In this document: in pieces, positions 15,328-23,559 of the stretch
Layout: each line of letters opens with the position of its first letter
How positions within the stretch are numbered: the first letter of the stretch is position 1
Assembly: GCA_965279115.1 (NCBI GenBank)
Contig: OZ257137.1
Coordinates: forward strand, 2,604,001-2,668,000
DNA from: JAEUOS01 sp965279115
Lineage (GTDB): Bacteria; Pseudomonadota; Gammaproteobacteria; Burkholderiales; JAEUOS01
Length of the DNA stretch: 64,000 bases
Direction of reading: 5' to 3'
Position numbers and translations under genes: made by a program
The notes under the pieces: generated by a model
What the model saw: the letters and a program-made list of their open reading frames with translations, nothing else
What the model was told of the DNA's origin: nothing
Databases searched by the model: none

Positions 15328-16607
15328 CGGGCGTGGCGCTGGTCGCGACCCAGCGTGCGATCGAGGCGGTATGGAAGCAGGAAGCCGCGAAGATCATCGC
15401 CACGGTAGCGCGCATGGTGCGCGATGTGGGCGTGGCGGAAGAATTGGCGCAGGACGCGCTGGTCACCGCGCTGGAACAGTGGCCGGGAAAGGGCGTGCCG
15501 GACAATCCGGCCGCCTGGCTCACCACCGCAGCGAAGCGGCGTGCGCTCGACCGCCTGCGGCATGCGCAAATGGCCGGTCGCAAGACCGATGAACTTGGCG
15601 CCGACATGATGGCGCGCGGCGATGACGTGACGCCGGATTTCAGCGAAGCGCTGGCGGAGGCCACCAGCACCGAAATCGAGGATGACCTGCTGCGCCTGGT
15701 GTTCGTGGCCTGCCACCCAGTGCTGTCAAGGGAGGCGCGCGTGGCGCTGACCCTGCGCCTGCTGGGCGGACTCACCACCGACGAGATCGCGCGTGCATTC
15801 CTGGCGCAGGAAACGACCATCGCCCAGCGCATTGTGCGGGCCAAGCGCACGCTTTCTGCCGCGCGCGTGCCTTTCGAGACCCCGCCGGCCGATGAACTGC
15901 CGGAGCGCCTGGCCTCGGTGCTCGAGGTGATCTACCTGATCTTCAATGAGGGCTATGCAGCCACCTCCGGCACCGACTGGATGCGCCCGGCCCTGTGCAG
16001 CGAGGCCATGCGGCTGGGACATCTGCTGGCCGAACTCATGCCGCATGCGTCGGAGGCGCATGGCCTGGTGGCGCTGATGGAGATTCAGGCGTCGCGAACG
16101 GCCGCGCGCACCACTCCTGATGGCGAGCCCATCCTGCTGCAGGATCAGGACCGCGCCCGCTGGGACCGCATGCAGATCCGGCGCGGCCTCATTGCGCTTG
16201 GGCGTGCGGAAGAGAAAGACGCGGCGCTCGGACCTTACGCGCTGCAAGCCGCCATTGCCGCCTGCCATGCCCGTGCCGCCACCGTCGCGGAAACGGATTG
16301 GGTGCACATCGTTGCCCTGTATGACGCGCTGTCGGAGATCGCCCCTTCGCCGGTGGTGGAACTCAACCGCGCGGTCGCGGTTTCAAAGGCTTTCGGGCCG
16401 AAAGCTGCGCTGGAGTGCGTTGACGCATTGCGTGATTCGCAGGCACTGGAGGGTTACCACCTGCTGCCGGCAGTGCGTGGTGACCTGCTCGAACAACTCG
16501 GGCGGCTTGGCGAAGCCCGCGCTGAATTCGAGCGCGCCGCTGCATTGGCGCGCAACGAACGCGAGCAGGCGTTGCTGCGCAAACGTGCCGCGGGTTGTGT
16601 CGTCTAG
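15324..16607 (+). CDS. ECF sigma factor of ECF42 type (long C-terminal extension)
   Basis: A 427-residue RNA polymerase sigma factor. Region 2 (about residues 10-85, EELAQDALVTALEQWP, WLTTAAKRRALDRLRH) and region 4 (about 140-180, LGGLTTDEIARAF, TIAQRIVRAKRTL) are followed by about 240 extra residues with TPR-like helices, the feature that defines ECF42. No anti-sigma gene is present, in line with that class, where the extension itself is thought to control activity. ATG 15324 overlaps the PhnB-like stop. Likely targets are the two TGTCGA-N17-CGTCGT promoters just upstream. Confidence 0.9.
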   Translation: MTGVALVATQRAIEAVWKQEAAKIIATVARMVRDVGVAEELAQDALVTALEQWPGKGVPDNPAAWLTTAAKRRALDRLRHAQMAGRKTDELGADMMARGDDVTPDFSEALAEATSTEIEDDLLRLVFVACHPVLSREARVALTLRLLGGLTTDEIARAFLAQETTIAQRIVRAKRTLSAARVPFETPPADELPERLASVLEVIYLIFNEGYAATSGTDWMRPALCSEAMRLGHLLAELMPHASEAHGLVALMEIQASRTAARTTPDGEPILLQDQDRARWDRMQIRRGLIALGRAEEKDAALGPYALQAAIAACHARAATVAETDWVHIVALYDALSEIAPSPVVELNRAVAVSKAFGPKAALECVDALRDSQALEGYHLLPAVRGDLLEQLGRLGEARAEFERAAALARNEREQALLRKRAAGCVV

Positions 16608-16732
16608 GCCCTTGGTAGCGAGAGTCCCCAGGCTGCCGGTCGTCCGTTTCCCAGGGCCTGATCCCTGATGTGATAGTGTTTCTCAAATCGCGCCATTCGA
16701 GCCGCGAAACCCCATAGCGGAGGAGAAACGCT

Positions 16733-17725
16733 ATGCAGCGCCGCAAGTGGATACTTGGCACGGCAATTGGTCTGGGCTCTTGCCTGGGAGGCAGGGGGTT
16801 TGCCCAACAGGTTGGCAAACCCTGGCGCATAGGAATTCTCGCCTCGGGATTTCGACCACCATCACTCACCATCGGTACGCTGGGCGGCTTCCAGCGCGGC
16901 ATGCGCGAACTCGGTCTTGTCGAGGGGCGCGACTTCGTCGTCGAATGGCGCTTCGGTGAAGGCAAGGTTCCACAACTCGATACGCTGGCCAATGAACTGG
17001 TGCAGGCCAAGGTCGATGCGATCGTCGCCGCAACCCCGCTGGGTGTGGCTGCCGCGCAGCGCGCCACGCGGACTATTCCTATCGTGATGGTGGCGGTCGC
17101 TGATCCGCTCTATTTCAAGTTTGTCTCCAGCCTGGCCAAGCCAGGTGGCAACATCACCGGGCTTAGCAACATCTCTTCAGATCTCAGCGTCAAGTACCTG
17201 GAGCTTCTTCGCACTGCAGTGCCAGGCTTGTCGAGCGCCGGAATCCTGTACGACGAAAGCGCCCCGTTGCACAAGGCGGTCCAAGCGCGCGTTGCCGTCG
17301 CCGCAAAATCCGCCGGGATCAAGCTCAACGCCATTGATACAAGAACCGAAGCACAGTTGGAACCCGCGATTCGCGGGCTTGCACGCGACGGCACCAACGC
17401 GCTGATTATCCCGGCGTCTCCGTTCTACAGCGCCTACGCCGGACGCATCGCCGAGCTCGCTTTGACGCATCGCGTTGCGACCATGTTCTGGACTCGCGAG
17501 CATGTTGTCTCCGGCGGGCTGATGAGTTACGGCCAGGACAACGCTGAGCATTACCGTCTTGCTGCCGACTATGTAAACCGGATCATGAAAGGTACCAAGC
17601 CCGGTGATCTGCCAGTGCAGCAGCCGACCAAGATTGAATTGGTGGTCAACCGCAAGACGGCGGCGGCTCTGGGCATCAATATTTCCGGGGAGTTGTCGCT
17701 GCGGGCGGATGAGGTGATCGATTGA
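16733..17725 (+). CDS. ABC_sub_bind-family periplasmic receptor, copy 1 of 4
   Basis: A 330-residue receptor of the ABC_sub_bind (DUF534, TrpX-like) family with a cleavable signal peptide of about 25 residues. It shares with the next three proteins the pattern GxxRGMRELGxxEGR, an internal AKPGGNITGLS block and a C-terminal KPGDLPVQQPT...LRADEVI. ATG 16733 has GGAGGA 8 bases upstream. It is the first gene of a five-gene chain in which each start overlaps the previous stop. No ABC permease or ATPase gene follows. The ligand is unknown; relatives bind aromatic or amino-acid-like compounds. Confidence 0.88.
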   Translation: MQRRKWILGTAIGLGSCLGGRGFAQQVGKPWRIGILASGFRPPSLTIGTLGGFQRGMRELGLVEGRDFVVEWRFGEGKVPQLDTLANELVQAKVDAIVAATPLGVAAAQRATRTIPIVMVAVADPLYFKFVSSLAKPGGNITGLSNISSDLSVKYLELLRTAVPGLSSAGILYDESAPLHKAVQARVAVAAKSAGIKLNAIDTRTEAQLEPAIRGLARDGTNALIIPASPFYSAYAGRIAELALTHRVATMFWTREHVVSGGLMSYGQDNAEHYRLAADYVNRIMKGTKPGDLPVQQPTKIELVVNRKTAAALGINISGELSLRADEVID

Positions 17726-18702
17726 ACACTCGCAGAAGAATCATTCTCGCGCCAGGTGCGTTGGCGATGGCGACGTCGATTTCGGCGGTCGCACAGCAAT
17801 CAGCGCAGCCGCGTCGTATCGGTTTCCTCAAGTTCCTTCCGATCAGTAACGAAATCGAGCTTGGTCCGTTTCGACAGGGCATGCGTGAGCTTGGGCATGT
17901 CGAAGGCAAGACTTACGTGCTGGAAATCCGGTCGGCAGACAACAAGCCGGAACGCATGCCAGCCTTGGCGGAGGAACTGGCCGGTCTGAAACCCGATGTA
18001 ATTTGGGTCACCACGCCGGTAGGGGTCGACGCGGTAAGAAAGGCAACAACTTCGATCCCGATAGTTTTTGGCTCCGCGCTTGATCCCGTGCAGAGTGGAT
18101 ATGTTCGCACGCTGGCGCGGCCTGGTGGAAACTTGACCGGGTTATCGTTAATGGCAGTGGAACTTGCCGGCAAGCAACTCGAATTGCTGCGTGCCGCTTT
18201 GCCCAAGCTGGCGCGGGTTGCTGTCCTCGTATTTCCAGGAAACACCCACGCAGCATTTTTGCGGACCCTGGAAGATGCAGCCAAGCCACTGAAGGTGGCA
18301 GTCTCGCGGTACGAAGCAGCCTCGCTTGCTGAACTGGAGGCTGCCATTCCGACAATGCGTCGAAACGGCTCGGAAGGTGTGATCGTCGGGACGGGCGCGA
18401 TGTTCCAGTCCAATCGGAAGGTGATTATCGAGTTGGGATTGAAGGGGATGCTACCGACCCTGTTCCCGTATCTTCAGGCGGTGCAGGAAGGAGCGCTGCT
18501 TTGTTACGGACCGAGCATCACCGACACGTTCCGCCGCTCGGCCGGCTACGTCGACAGGATTCTCAAGGGCGCCAAACCCGCTGATCTGCCAGTCGAACAA
18601 CCCACCAAGTTTGAACTGGGCGTCAACGTAAAGACGGCGAAGGCGCTAGGCATCACGATTCCGCAGGCAGTGTTGTTGCGTGCTGACGAGGTGATTCAAT
18701 GA
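17722..18702 (+). CDS. ABC_sub_bind-family periplasmic receptor, copy 2 of 4
   Basis: A 326-residue paralogue of the preceding receptor. The start is TTG 17722, overlapping the previous stop (TTGA). The N-terminal hydrophobic stretch (about residues 8-24) ends before QQSAQPRR. Conserved blocks are FRQGMRELGHVEGK, ARPGGNLTGLS and ILKGAKPADLPVEQPT. Coupled to both neighbours. Hand counts on sample lines in this gene give about 58-60% G+C, below the 65-68% of lines sampled in soe/aspS-type neighbours. Confidence 0.87.
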   Translation: MNTRRRIILAPGALAMATSISAVAQQSAQPRRIGFLKFLPISNEIELGPFRQGMRELGHVEGKTYVLEIRSADNKPERMPALAEELAGLKPDVIWVTTPVGVDAVRKATTSIPIVFGSALDPVQSGYVRTLARPGGNLTGLSLMAVELAGKQLELLRAALPKLARVAVLVFPGNTHAAFLRTLEDAAKPLKVAVSRYEAASLAELEAAIPTMRRNGSEGVIVGTGAMFQSNRKVIIELGLKGMLPTLFPYLQAVQEGALLCYGPSITDTFRRSAGYVDRILKGAKPADLPVEQPTKFELGVNVKTAKALGITIPQAVLLRADEVIQ

Positions 18703-19694
18703 AGCGGCGACAATTGATGCTTCTGGGTGCAGCATGCGGCGGCCTTCCCATGGCGGCGCACACGGTGCTGGCACAAGCACCATCCCGTTTGCCCCGCATC
18801 GGTGTTCTCTGGCACGCCGCCAATGAAGAAGAGGAAGCCATCTACCTCGGTGCGTTGCGTGTCGGGCTGCGCGAGCATGGCTATATCGAGGGTCGTAACG
18901 TCGTACTCGAGAACCGCTATGCCGCTGAGCAACTCGACCGCTTTGCGAGTCTCGCGACCGAACTGGTGAATCTTAAGGTCGATGTACTGCTCGCCGTCTC
19001 ACCCCGCGCGGCCCTTGCGGCGCACGCGGCCACAAACACCATCCCGGTTGTTTTCCTGTTCGTCCCGGATCCGGTTGGCGCCAAGCTCGTCGCAAGCTTT
19101 GCCCGCCCGGGCGCAAATGTGACTGGGCTTTCGACGAATCTGACGGGCGATATTCCCGCCAAGCGGCTGCAGCTTCTCAAAGAGGGCATTCCGGCCGCGT
19201 CGCGTATTGTTGTCCTTGCGAATCCAGCGAATCCAACCATCGTCCCCTATATCGAGAATGCACGCGTGGCGGCGCGCTCCCTCGGGATGTCGATCGATTC
19301 ATTGACTGCTGCGACGCCAGCCGACATCGATACTGTCTTCAAAGGCATTACTCGCGAGCGTTTCGATGCATTGTTCGTTCCGCCGGATGCCCTTTACTTC
19401 AACGAGCGCAAGCGCATAGGGGAACTGGCGACAAAGGCCCGCATGCCGGTGCAAACTTATGCCAGAGAACTGGTCGACGCGGGCATGCTGATGTCGTACG
19501 GGCCGAGTTTTACCGGCATGGCGCGGCGCGCGGCTTACTATCTGGATCGCATTCTCAAGGGAGCGAAGCCTGCCGACCTGCCAGTCGAGGCGCCGACGCG
19601 ATATGAGATGGTGGTCAATCTGAAGGTTGCGGCAACCATCGGCGTCAAGTTCACGCAGTCTTTCATGCTGCGCGCGGACGAGGTGATCGAGTGA
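18699..19694 (+). CDS. ABC_sub_bind-family periplasmic receptor, copy 3 of 4
   Basis: A 331-residue member of the same family, starting at ATG 18699 in an ATGA overlap. Signal peptide to about residue 24 (MAAHTVLAQA). Family blocks: LRVGLREHGYIEGR, ARPGANVTGLS and ILKGAKPADLPVEAPT...LRADEVIE. The divergence from copies 1, 2 and 4 is spread along the whole protein, so the array is not a very recent duplication. Confidence 0.87.
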   Translation: MKRRQLMLLGAACGGLPMAAHTVLAQAPSRLPRIGVLWHAANEEEEAIYLGALRVGLREHGYIEGRNVVLENRYAAEQLDRFASLATELVNLKVDVLLAVSPRAALAAHAATNTIPVVFLFVPDPVGAKLVASFARPGANVTGLSTNLTGDIPAKRLQLLKEGIPAASRIVVLANPANPTIVPYIENARVAARSLGMSIDSLTAATPADIDTVFKGITRERFDALFVPPDALYFNERKRIGELATKARMPVQTYARELVDAGMLMSYGPSFTGMARRAAYYLDRILKGAKPADLPVEAPTRYEMVVNLKVAATIGVKFTQSFMLRADEVIE

Positions 19695-20668
19695 CTTCGC
19701 GCAGGCGCGTGCTTGCTACCGTTGTCGTCGCGGGAGTTCTTCCCCTGCGAGTAGCACAATCACAGCAGGTTGGTACCCGGCGCATCGGAATACTCTTTCC
19801 GGGGAAGTCTGACATCGTCCGGCCTTTGGTTGCAGCTATCCGCGATGGCCTCAAGGACTTGGGTTGGATCGAAGGGCGCAACCTGATATCCGACCTCCGC
19901 GTTGCAGAAGCCGATTTCAGCCGCGTGGATGCGCTCGCAGCCGAGCTCGTCGCGCTGAAGCCCGACGTGTTGGTTGCAGCCACGATCCTCGAGGTAAGGG
20001 CGTTTCAGAGACTCGCCCCCAAGCTGCCGTTGATCTTTTGTATCGTCGCCGATCCGGTCGGAAGCGGCCTTGTCAAGAGCTTGGCGCGACCCGGCGGCAA
20101 CATGACCGGGCTCTCGACGATCAGCAATGAACTCATGCCGAAGCGCATGCAACTTCTGCGCGATTTTCTCCCGCAGGGCGCACGCATCGCCGCGCTTGTA
20201 AATCCGGGCACGGAGCAAGGGTTCTTTGAAGAGCTACGCAGAACTGCCAGTCGGGTAGGCCTCGAACTTGAGATCCTCACCGCAAAAAATGTGTCTGACA
20301 TCGCGCCGACCCTGGCGCGGATCGCGCGCGAGAAATTCGCCGGCTTGATGGTGATGGATGGCTTGGTCAATACAGCGCAACGCCGCGAGATCGCGGCGGC
20401 CATCGGCTTGGCACGAATTCCCGCAGTCTACGTCTCAGACCTATGGACCGATACCGGTGCGCTCATGTCCTACGGGATCAACTATGTAGCCCACTATCGG
20501 CGCATTGCCACATTCGTCGACAAGATACTTAAGGGTGCCAAGCCAGCGGATCTACCCGTCGAGCAACCGACCACTTTCGAGCTGATCGTCAATCTGAAGA
20601 CTGCACGAGAGCAGGGGATCAAGGTACCTGCATCCGTATTGGTGCGGGCTGATCGGGTGATCGAGTGA
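19691..20668 (+). CDS. ABC_sub_bind-family periplasmic receptor, copy 4 of 4
   Basis: A 325-residue fourth paralogue. It starts at GTG 19691, overlapping the previous TGA. The signal peptide is short (VVVAGVLPLRVAQSQQ). Family blocks: IRDGLKDLGWIEGR, ARPGGNMTGLS and ILKGAKPADLPVEQPT...VRADRVIE. Its own TGA overlaps the GTG of the Bug receptor, joining two unrelated receptor families in one unit. Confidence 0.87.
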   Translation: MTSRRRVLATVVVAGVLPLRVAQSQQVGTRRIGILFPGKSDIVRPLVAAIRDGLKDLGWIEGRNLISDLRVAEADFSRVDALAAELVALKPDVLVAATILEVRAFQRLAPKLPLIFCIVADPVGSGLVKSLARPGGNMTGLSTISNELMPKRMQLLRDFLPQGARIAALVNPGTEQGFFEELRRTASRVGLELEILTAKNVSDIAPTLARIAREKFAGLMVMDGLVNTAQRREIAAAIGLARIPAVYVSDLWTDTGALMSYGINYVAHYRRIATFVDKILKGAKPADLPVEQPTTFELIVNLKTAREQGIKVPASVLVRADRVIE

Positions 20669-21687
20669 AGGCAACTTCGACACTTTGCCTGTGGCGCCAG
20701 CGGTTCGGTTGCGCCGCGACTATCTGGCTCGTGATCTGCGGTTCATGGGCGATTCCTGCGGCGGGTCAATCGCCTTCAGGTGCGGCCGTCTCATTCCCTA
20801 ACCGCCCGCTCCGCCTGATCGTCCCGCAACCCCCAGGCAGTGCTCCAGATGTCGGCTCACGGCGTATCGCGCAAAAGCTTGCCGAGGAGTTCAAGCAGTC
20901 GGTCGTGGTCGATAACCGCCCCGGCGCGAGCGGGGCAATCGCCATGGAAGCGGCGGCAAAGTCCCCGCCTGACGGCTACACCATGATCATGGCCAACAGC
21001 ATCACGCTGGGGACATTGCCGCAGTTGACCAAGGTGCCGTATGACCCGTTCCGTGACCTGGCGGCGGTGTCAAAGGTGTCGGCATCGCCTTTTGTGCTGG
21101 TAGCAAATGCCGGCATGCCGTTCAACAACGTGGCTGAACTCATCGCCCATGCGCGGGCAAACCCGGGCAAGCTGAACCTGGCAACCCCGGGCACCGGCTC
21201 AACCCAGCATCTGGTTCTTGCCCTGCTGGACCGGAAGTGGGGCACGACCATCACGCATATCCCTTACAAGGGCGGCAGTCAGACTACGGCCGACCTGGTG
21301 TCCGGCCAGGTGCAGTTGATGCTGGATTTTCCGGCCATCGTTGCGCCGCATATCAAGGCGGGGCGGCTGAAAGGTCTGGCGGTCGCAGGCGAGCGTCGAT
21401 CCGTAGCGATACCGGACGTGCCCACGTTTGAAGAGCTGGGCCATTCAGGCTTGCAGATCACCGCTTGGCAGGGTATTCAGGTACCGGCGGGTACGCCGCG
21501 CGAGATCGTGGCAAGGCTAAGCGAAGCCATCATCAAGGTCTTGAACCAGCCGGATATCCGTGAAGCGTTTATCAGCGGCGGTGGCGAGGTGGGCGGCAAT
21601 ACGCCTGAACAATTTGCCGCTTTCATTCGTGCCGAGCATGCGCGCTGGGGAGGGCTAATCAGGGAAGCCGGGCTGCGCTTGGAATGA
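20665..21687 (+). CDS. Bug/TctC-family periplasmic solute receptor
   Basis: A 340-residue Bug receptor translationally coupled (GTGA overlap) to the fourth ABC_sub_bind gene. A long signal region (to about residue 34, PAAGQS) precedes FPNRPLRLIVPQPPG and VDNRPGASG...PDGYT. It closes the five-receptor operon. No TctAB genes follow; the next gene is convergent. A receptor of a different fold ending this chain suggests the unit serves sensing or supply to transporters encoded elsewhere. Confidence 0.9.
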   Translation: MKATSTLCLWRQRFGCAATIWLVICGSWAIPAAGQSPSGAAVSFPNRPLRLIVPQPPGSAPDVGSRRIAQKLAEEFKQSVVVDNRPGASGAIAMEAAAKSPPDGYTMIMANSITLGTLPQLTKVPYDPFRDLAAVSKVSASPFVLVANAGMPFNNVAELIAHARANPGKLNLATPGTGSTQHLVLALLDRKWGTTITHIPYKGGSQTTADLVSGQVQLMLDFPAIVAPHIKAGRLKGLAVAGERRSVAIPDVPTFEELGHSGLQITAWQGIQVPAGTPREIVARLSEAIIKVLNQPDIREAFISGGGEVGGNTPEQFAAFIRAEHARWGGLIREAGLRLE

Positions 21688-21726
21688 ACCTCGACTTCGT
21701 GTGGCAGACGCAATAATTGGTCAAAA

Positions 21727-21761
21727 AAATGCCCGCCAAGGCATTTGGCCGGCGGGCATTT
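21727..21761 (-). terminator. Intrinsic terminator of the transglutaminase-like gene
   Basis: An 11-base stem (AAATGCCCGCC / GGCGGGCATTT) with a 13-base loop, followed on the minus strand by a run of seven T. It lies 21 bases after the stop of the minus-strand gene. It may also slow transcription arriving from the plus-strand receptor operon. Confidence 0.85.
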
Positions 21762-21782
21762 CCTGGAAGTCTCCTATCTTGA

Positions 21783-22889
21783 TCAGGCCTTGATTTCCTT
21801 CGCCGTGATCGTGTACTTGAACTGGTCCGGGTCCAGCGAGTCGTAGCGGCCGTTGGCGTTTTCGGCGTTCGGGTACATGAAGAACCCGAGCTTGGGGCCT
21901 TTCGAGCCCGGCAGCGCCACATCATGCGCGGTGTTGAATGCCAGCCAGTTGCCTTCCCAGCCGCCGAACAAGGCCTTGTACACCGGCGTGACCACCGGAT
22001 GGTTGGTGGTCTTGAGCCATTCCGGCGTTTCCAGGCGCATCACCTTGCCCACGTCAGCCGGGTCCATGGCTACCCAGCCATAATCCTTCAGAAAAACTTC
22101 GGCGCGGCAGTGCTGCGCGCCCTTGAGGCTTGCCGGGTTGCCGGAGAGCTCGCGGTATCCGAAAGCCGAAGGCACCAGGCGGATGCCGTAAACGTCTCGC
22201 GCCGGCACGCCAACAGAGCGGCACAGGCCTACAAACAGCGCGTTGATGTCGCCGCACTTGCCGCCCATGTTGCCGGTTTCCAGCATCGCCTTGATATCGC
22301 CGACGCCGCAGCCGCGCACCTTGGGTTCGCGGTGGGTGTTGGTGACGATCCAGTCGTAGATCTTCTGCGCTTTCTCGACGTCGGTCTTCGCGCCCTTGGT
22401 AGCCTCCTGCGCGGTCTGCCGGACGATGCCGTCGGTGGGCATCAGGTCGGTGGCGGTGGTCCAGTACTTGAGGGTGGCAGGATCTTCCTTGGCCGCGACC
22501 TTTTTGGACCAGTCCACCGCGCGGTTCTGGGTGCGGATGCGGCTTGTCAGCTCGATCACCGGCTTGGCTTCGCCCTCGGCGAACTCGGCATGCAGCATCT
22601 TTGCGCCGTACTTCTCGTCGGCGGTCTGGCGGGCGGACTTGGCATTGCCGCCCCAGGTCGACTCCAGCGATTGCTGGTATTCGCTGTCGATCGAGGGGAT
22701 CGGCAGCCACACTTGCGTGACGCCCTTGGGGTTCATCACCTCGACACGGGTGGTGAATTCGAAGGTGCGCCAGGTGCCGGGCTTGGGCTCGAAGGTGCGC
22801 GCCTGCGCAAAGGCGGCCAGCGGCATGGAAGTGGCTGCAGCAGCGCTCAGGCTGCCCTTGAGAAATCGGCGACGACTGTAATGGGGCAT
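21783..22889 (-). CDS. Exported transglutaminase-like cysteine protein
   Basis: A 368-residue protein with an N-terminal twin-arginine-type signal (SRRRFLKGS, cleavage near residue 29). Its transglutaminase-like domain shows the full triad: Cys212 (GGKCGD), His260 (AQHCRAE) and Asp276 (VAMDPAD). Such proteins act as periplasmic proteases, amidases or peptide-bond-forming enzymes; the substrate is not evident. ATG 22889 has AGGAG 7 bases upstream, which excludes longer forms. It is preceded by a TlpA-like gene on the same strand and ends at a strong intrinsic terminator. Confidence 0.87.
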   Translation of the reverse strand: MPHYSRRRFLKGSLSAAAATSMPLAAFAQARTFEPKPGTWRTFEFTTRVEVMNPKGVTQVWLPIPSIDSEYQQSLESTWGGNAKSARQTADEKYGAKMLHAEFAEGEAKPVIELTSRIRTQNRAVDWSKKVAAKEDPATLKYWTTATDLMPTDGIVRQTAQEATKGAKTDVEKAQKIYDWIVTNTHREPKVRGCGVGDIKAMLETGNMGGKCGDINALFVGLCRSVGVPARDVYGIRLVPSAFGYRELSGNPASLKGAQHCRAEVFLKDYGWVAMDPADVGKVMRLETPEWLKTTNHPVVTPVYKALFGGWEGNWLAFNTAHDVALPGSKGPKLGFFMYPNAENANGRYDSLDPDQFKYTITAKEIKA

Positions 22890-23043
22890 GAAATGCTCCT
22901 GGATGGATTTGATGTCGGATCGGCCCCGGCGCGGCACGGCGCCGATGCTGGACTTTGCAATGCCGCATGGCGCAGCACGAGTCACAATAGGCCTGATGGA
23001 AGGCGCATGATACGCGCAATATCGCGTTGGTTGCCGGCTTGGC

Positions 23044-23556
23044 TCAGCGTGGCAGCAGGTCCCGAACCAGTTTTTCGGCCGCCTCCGAGGCCCAGTCGAG
23101 TTCGCCCACCACCACGGTACGGGCGCGTCCATCCGGGCCCACCAGAACCGAGGTCGGAAAGATGCGCCTGGTCCATGCCTTGGCCGCGGCACCATCGCGA
23201 TCGAGCAGGAGGGTGAACTTCACCGGCATGGTGGTCAGGAAGCGCTGGACGCGCATCTCGCTTTCCTGGTAATTCACGCCCACCACCACCAGCTTGTCCG
23301 GCCCCAGCCGGTCGGCCAGCGCCTGCATCGAAGGCATTTCGGCGCGGCAGGGTTCGCACCAGGTGGCCCAGAAGTTGACCAGGACCACACGGCCCTTGTG
23401 ATGCGCCAGGTCCCACGGGGCGCCATCGAGGGCATGCAGCTTGAGCGCCGGCGTCCGTGCGGGTGTCCAGGGGGTGATCTCGAAGCCTGCCCGTGCCAGC
23501 GCCGGAACCGTGGCAAGAATGGTTGCCAGGAAAAGCGTGGCCGTCAGCCGCCCCAT
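23044..23556 (-). CDS. TlpA-like periplasmic thiol-disulfide oxidoreductase
   Basis: A 170-residue thioredoxin-fold protein with a Sec signal peptide (to about residue 23) and the active site WC67EPC70. The cis-Pro region is IFPTSVLV. TlpA/ResA proteins reduce disulfides in the periplasm, often for cytochrome or enzyme maturation. The start lies 3 bases after the uvrA stop on the same strand, so read-through from uvrA is likely. The 154-base gap to the transglutaminase-like gene shows no clear signal. Confidence 0.88.
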   Translation of the reverse strand: MGRLTATLFLATILATVPALARAGFEITPWTPARTPALKLHALDGAPWDLAHHKGRVVLVNFWATWCEPCRAEMPSMQALADRLGPDKLVVVGVNYQESEMRVQRFLTTMPVKFTLLLDRDGAAAKAWTRRIFPTSVLVGPDGRARTVVVGELDWASEAAEKLVRDLLPR

Positions 23557-23559
23557 GGA

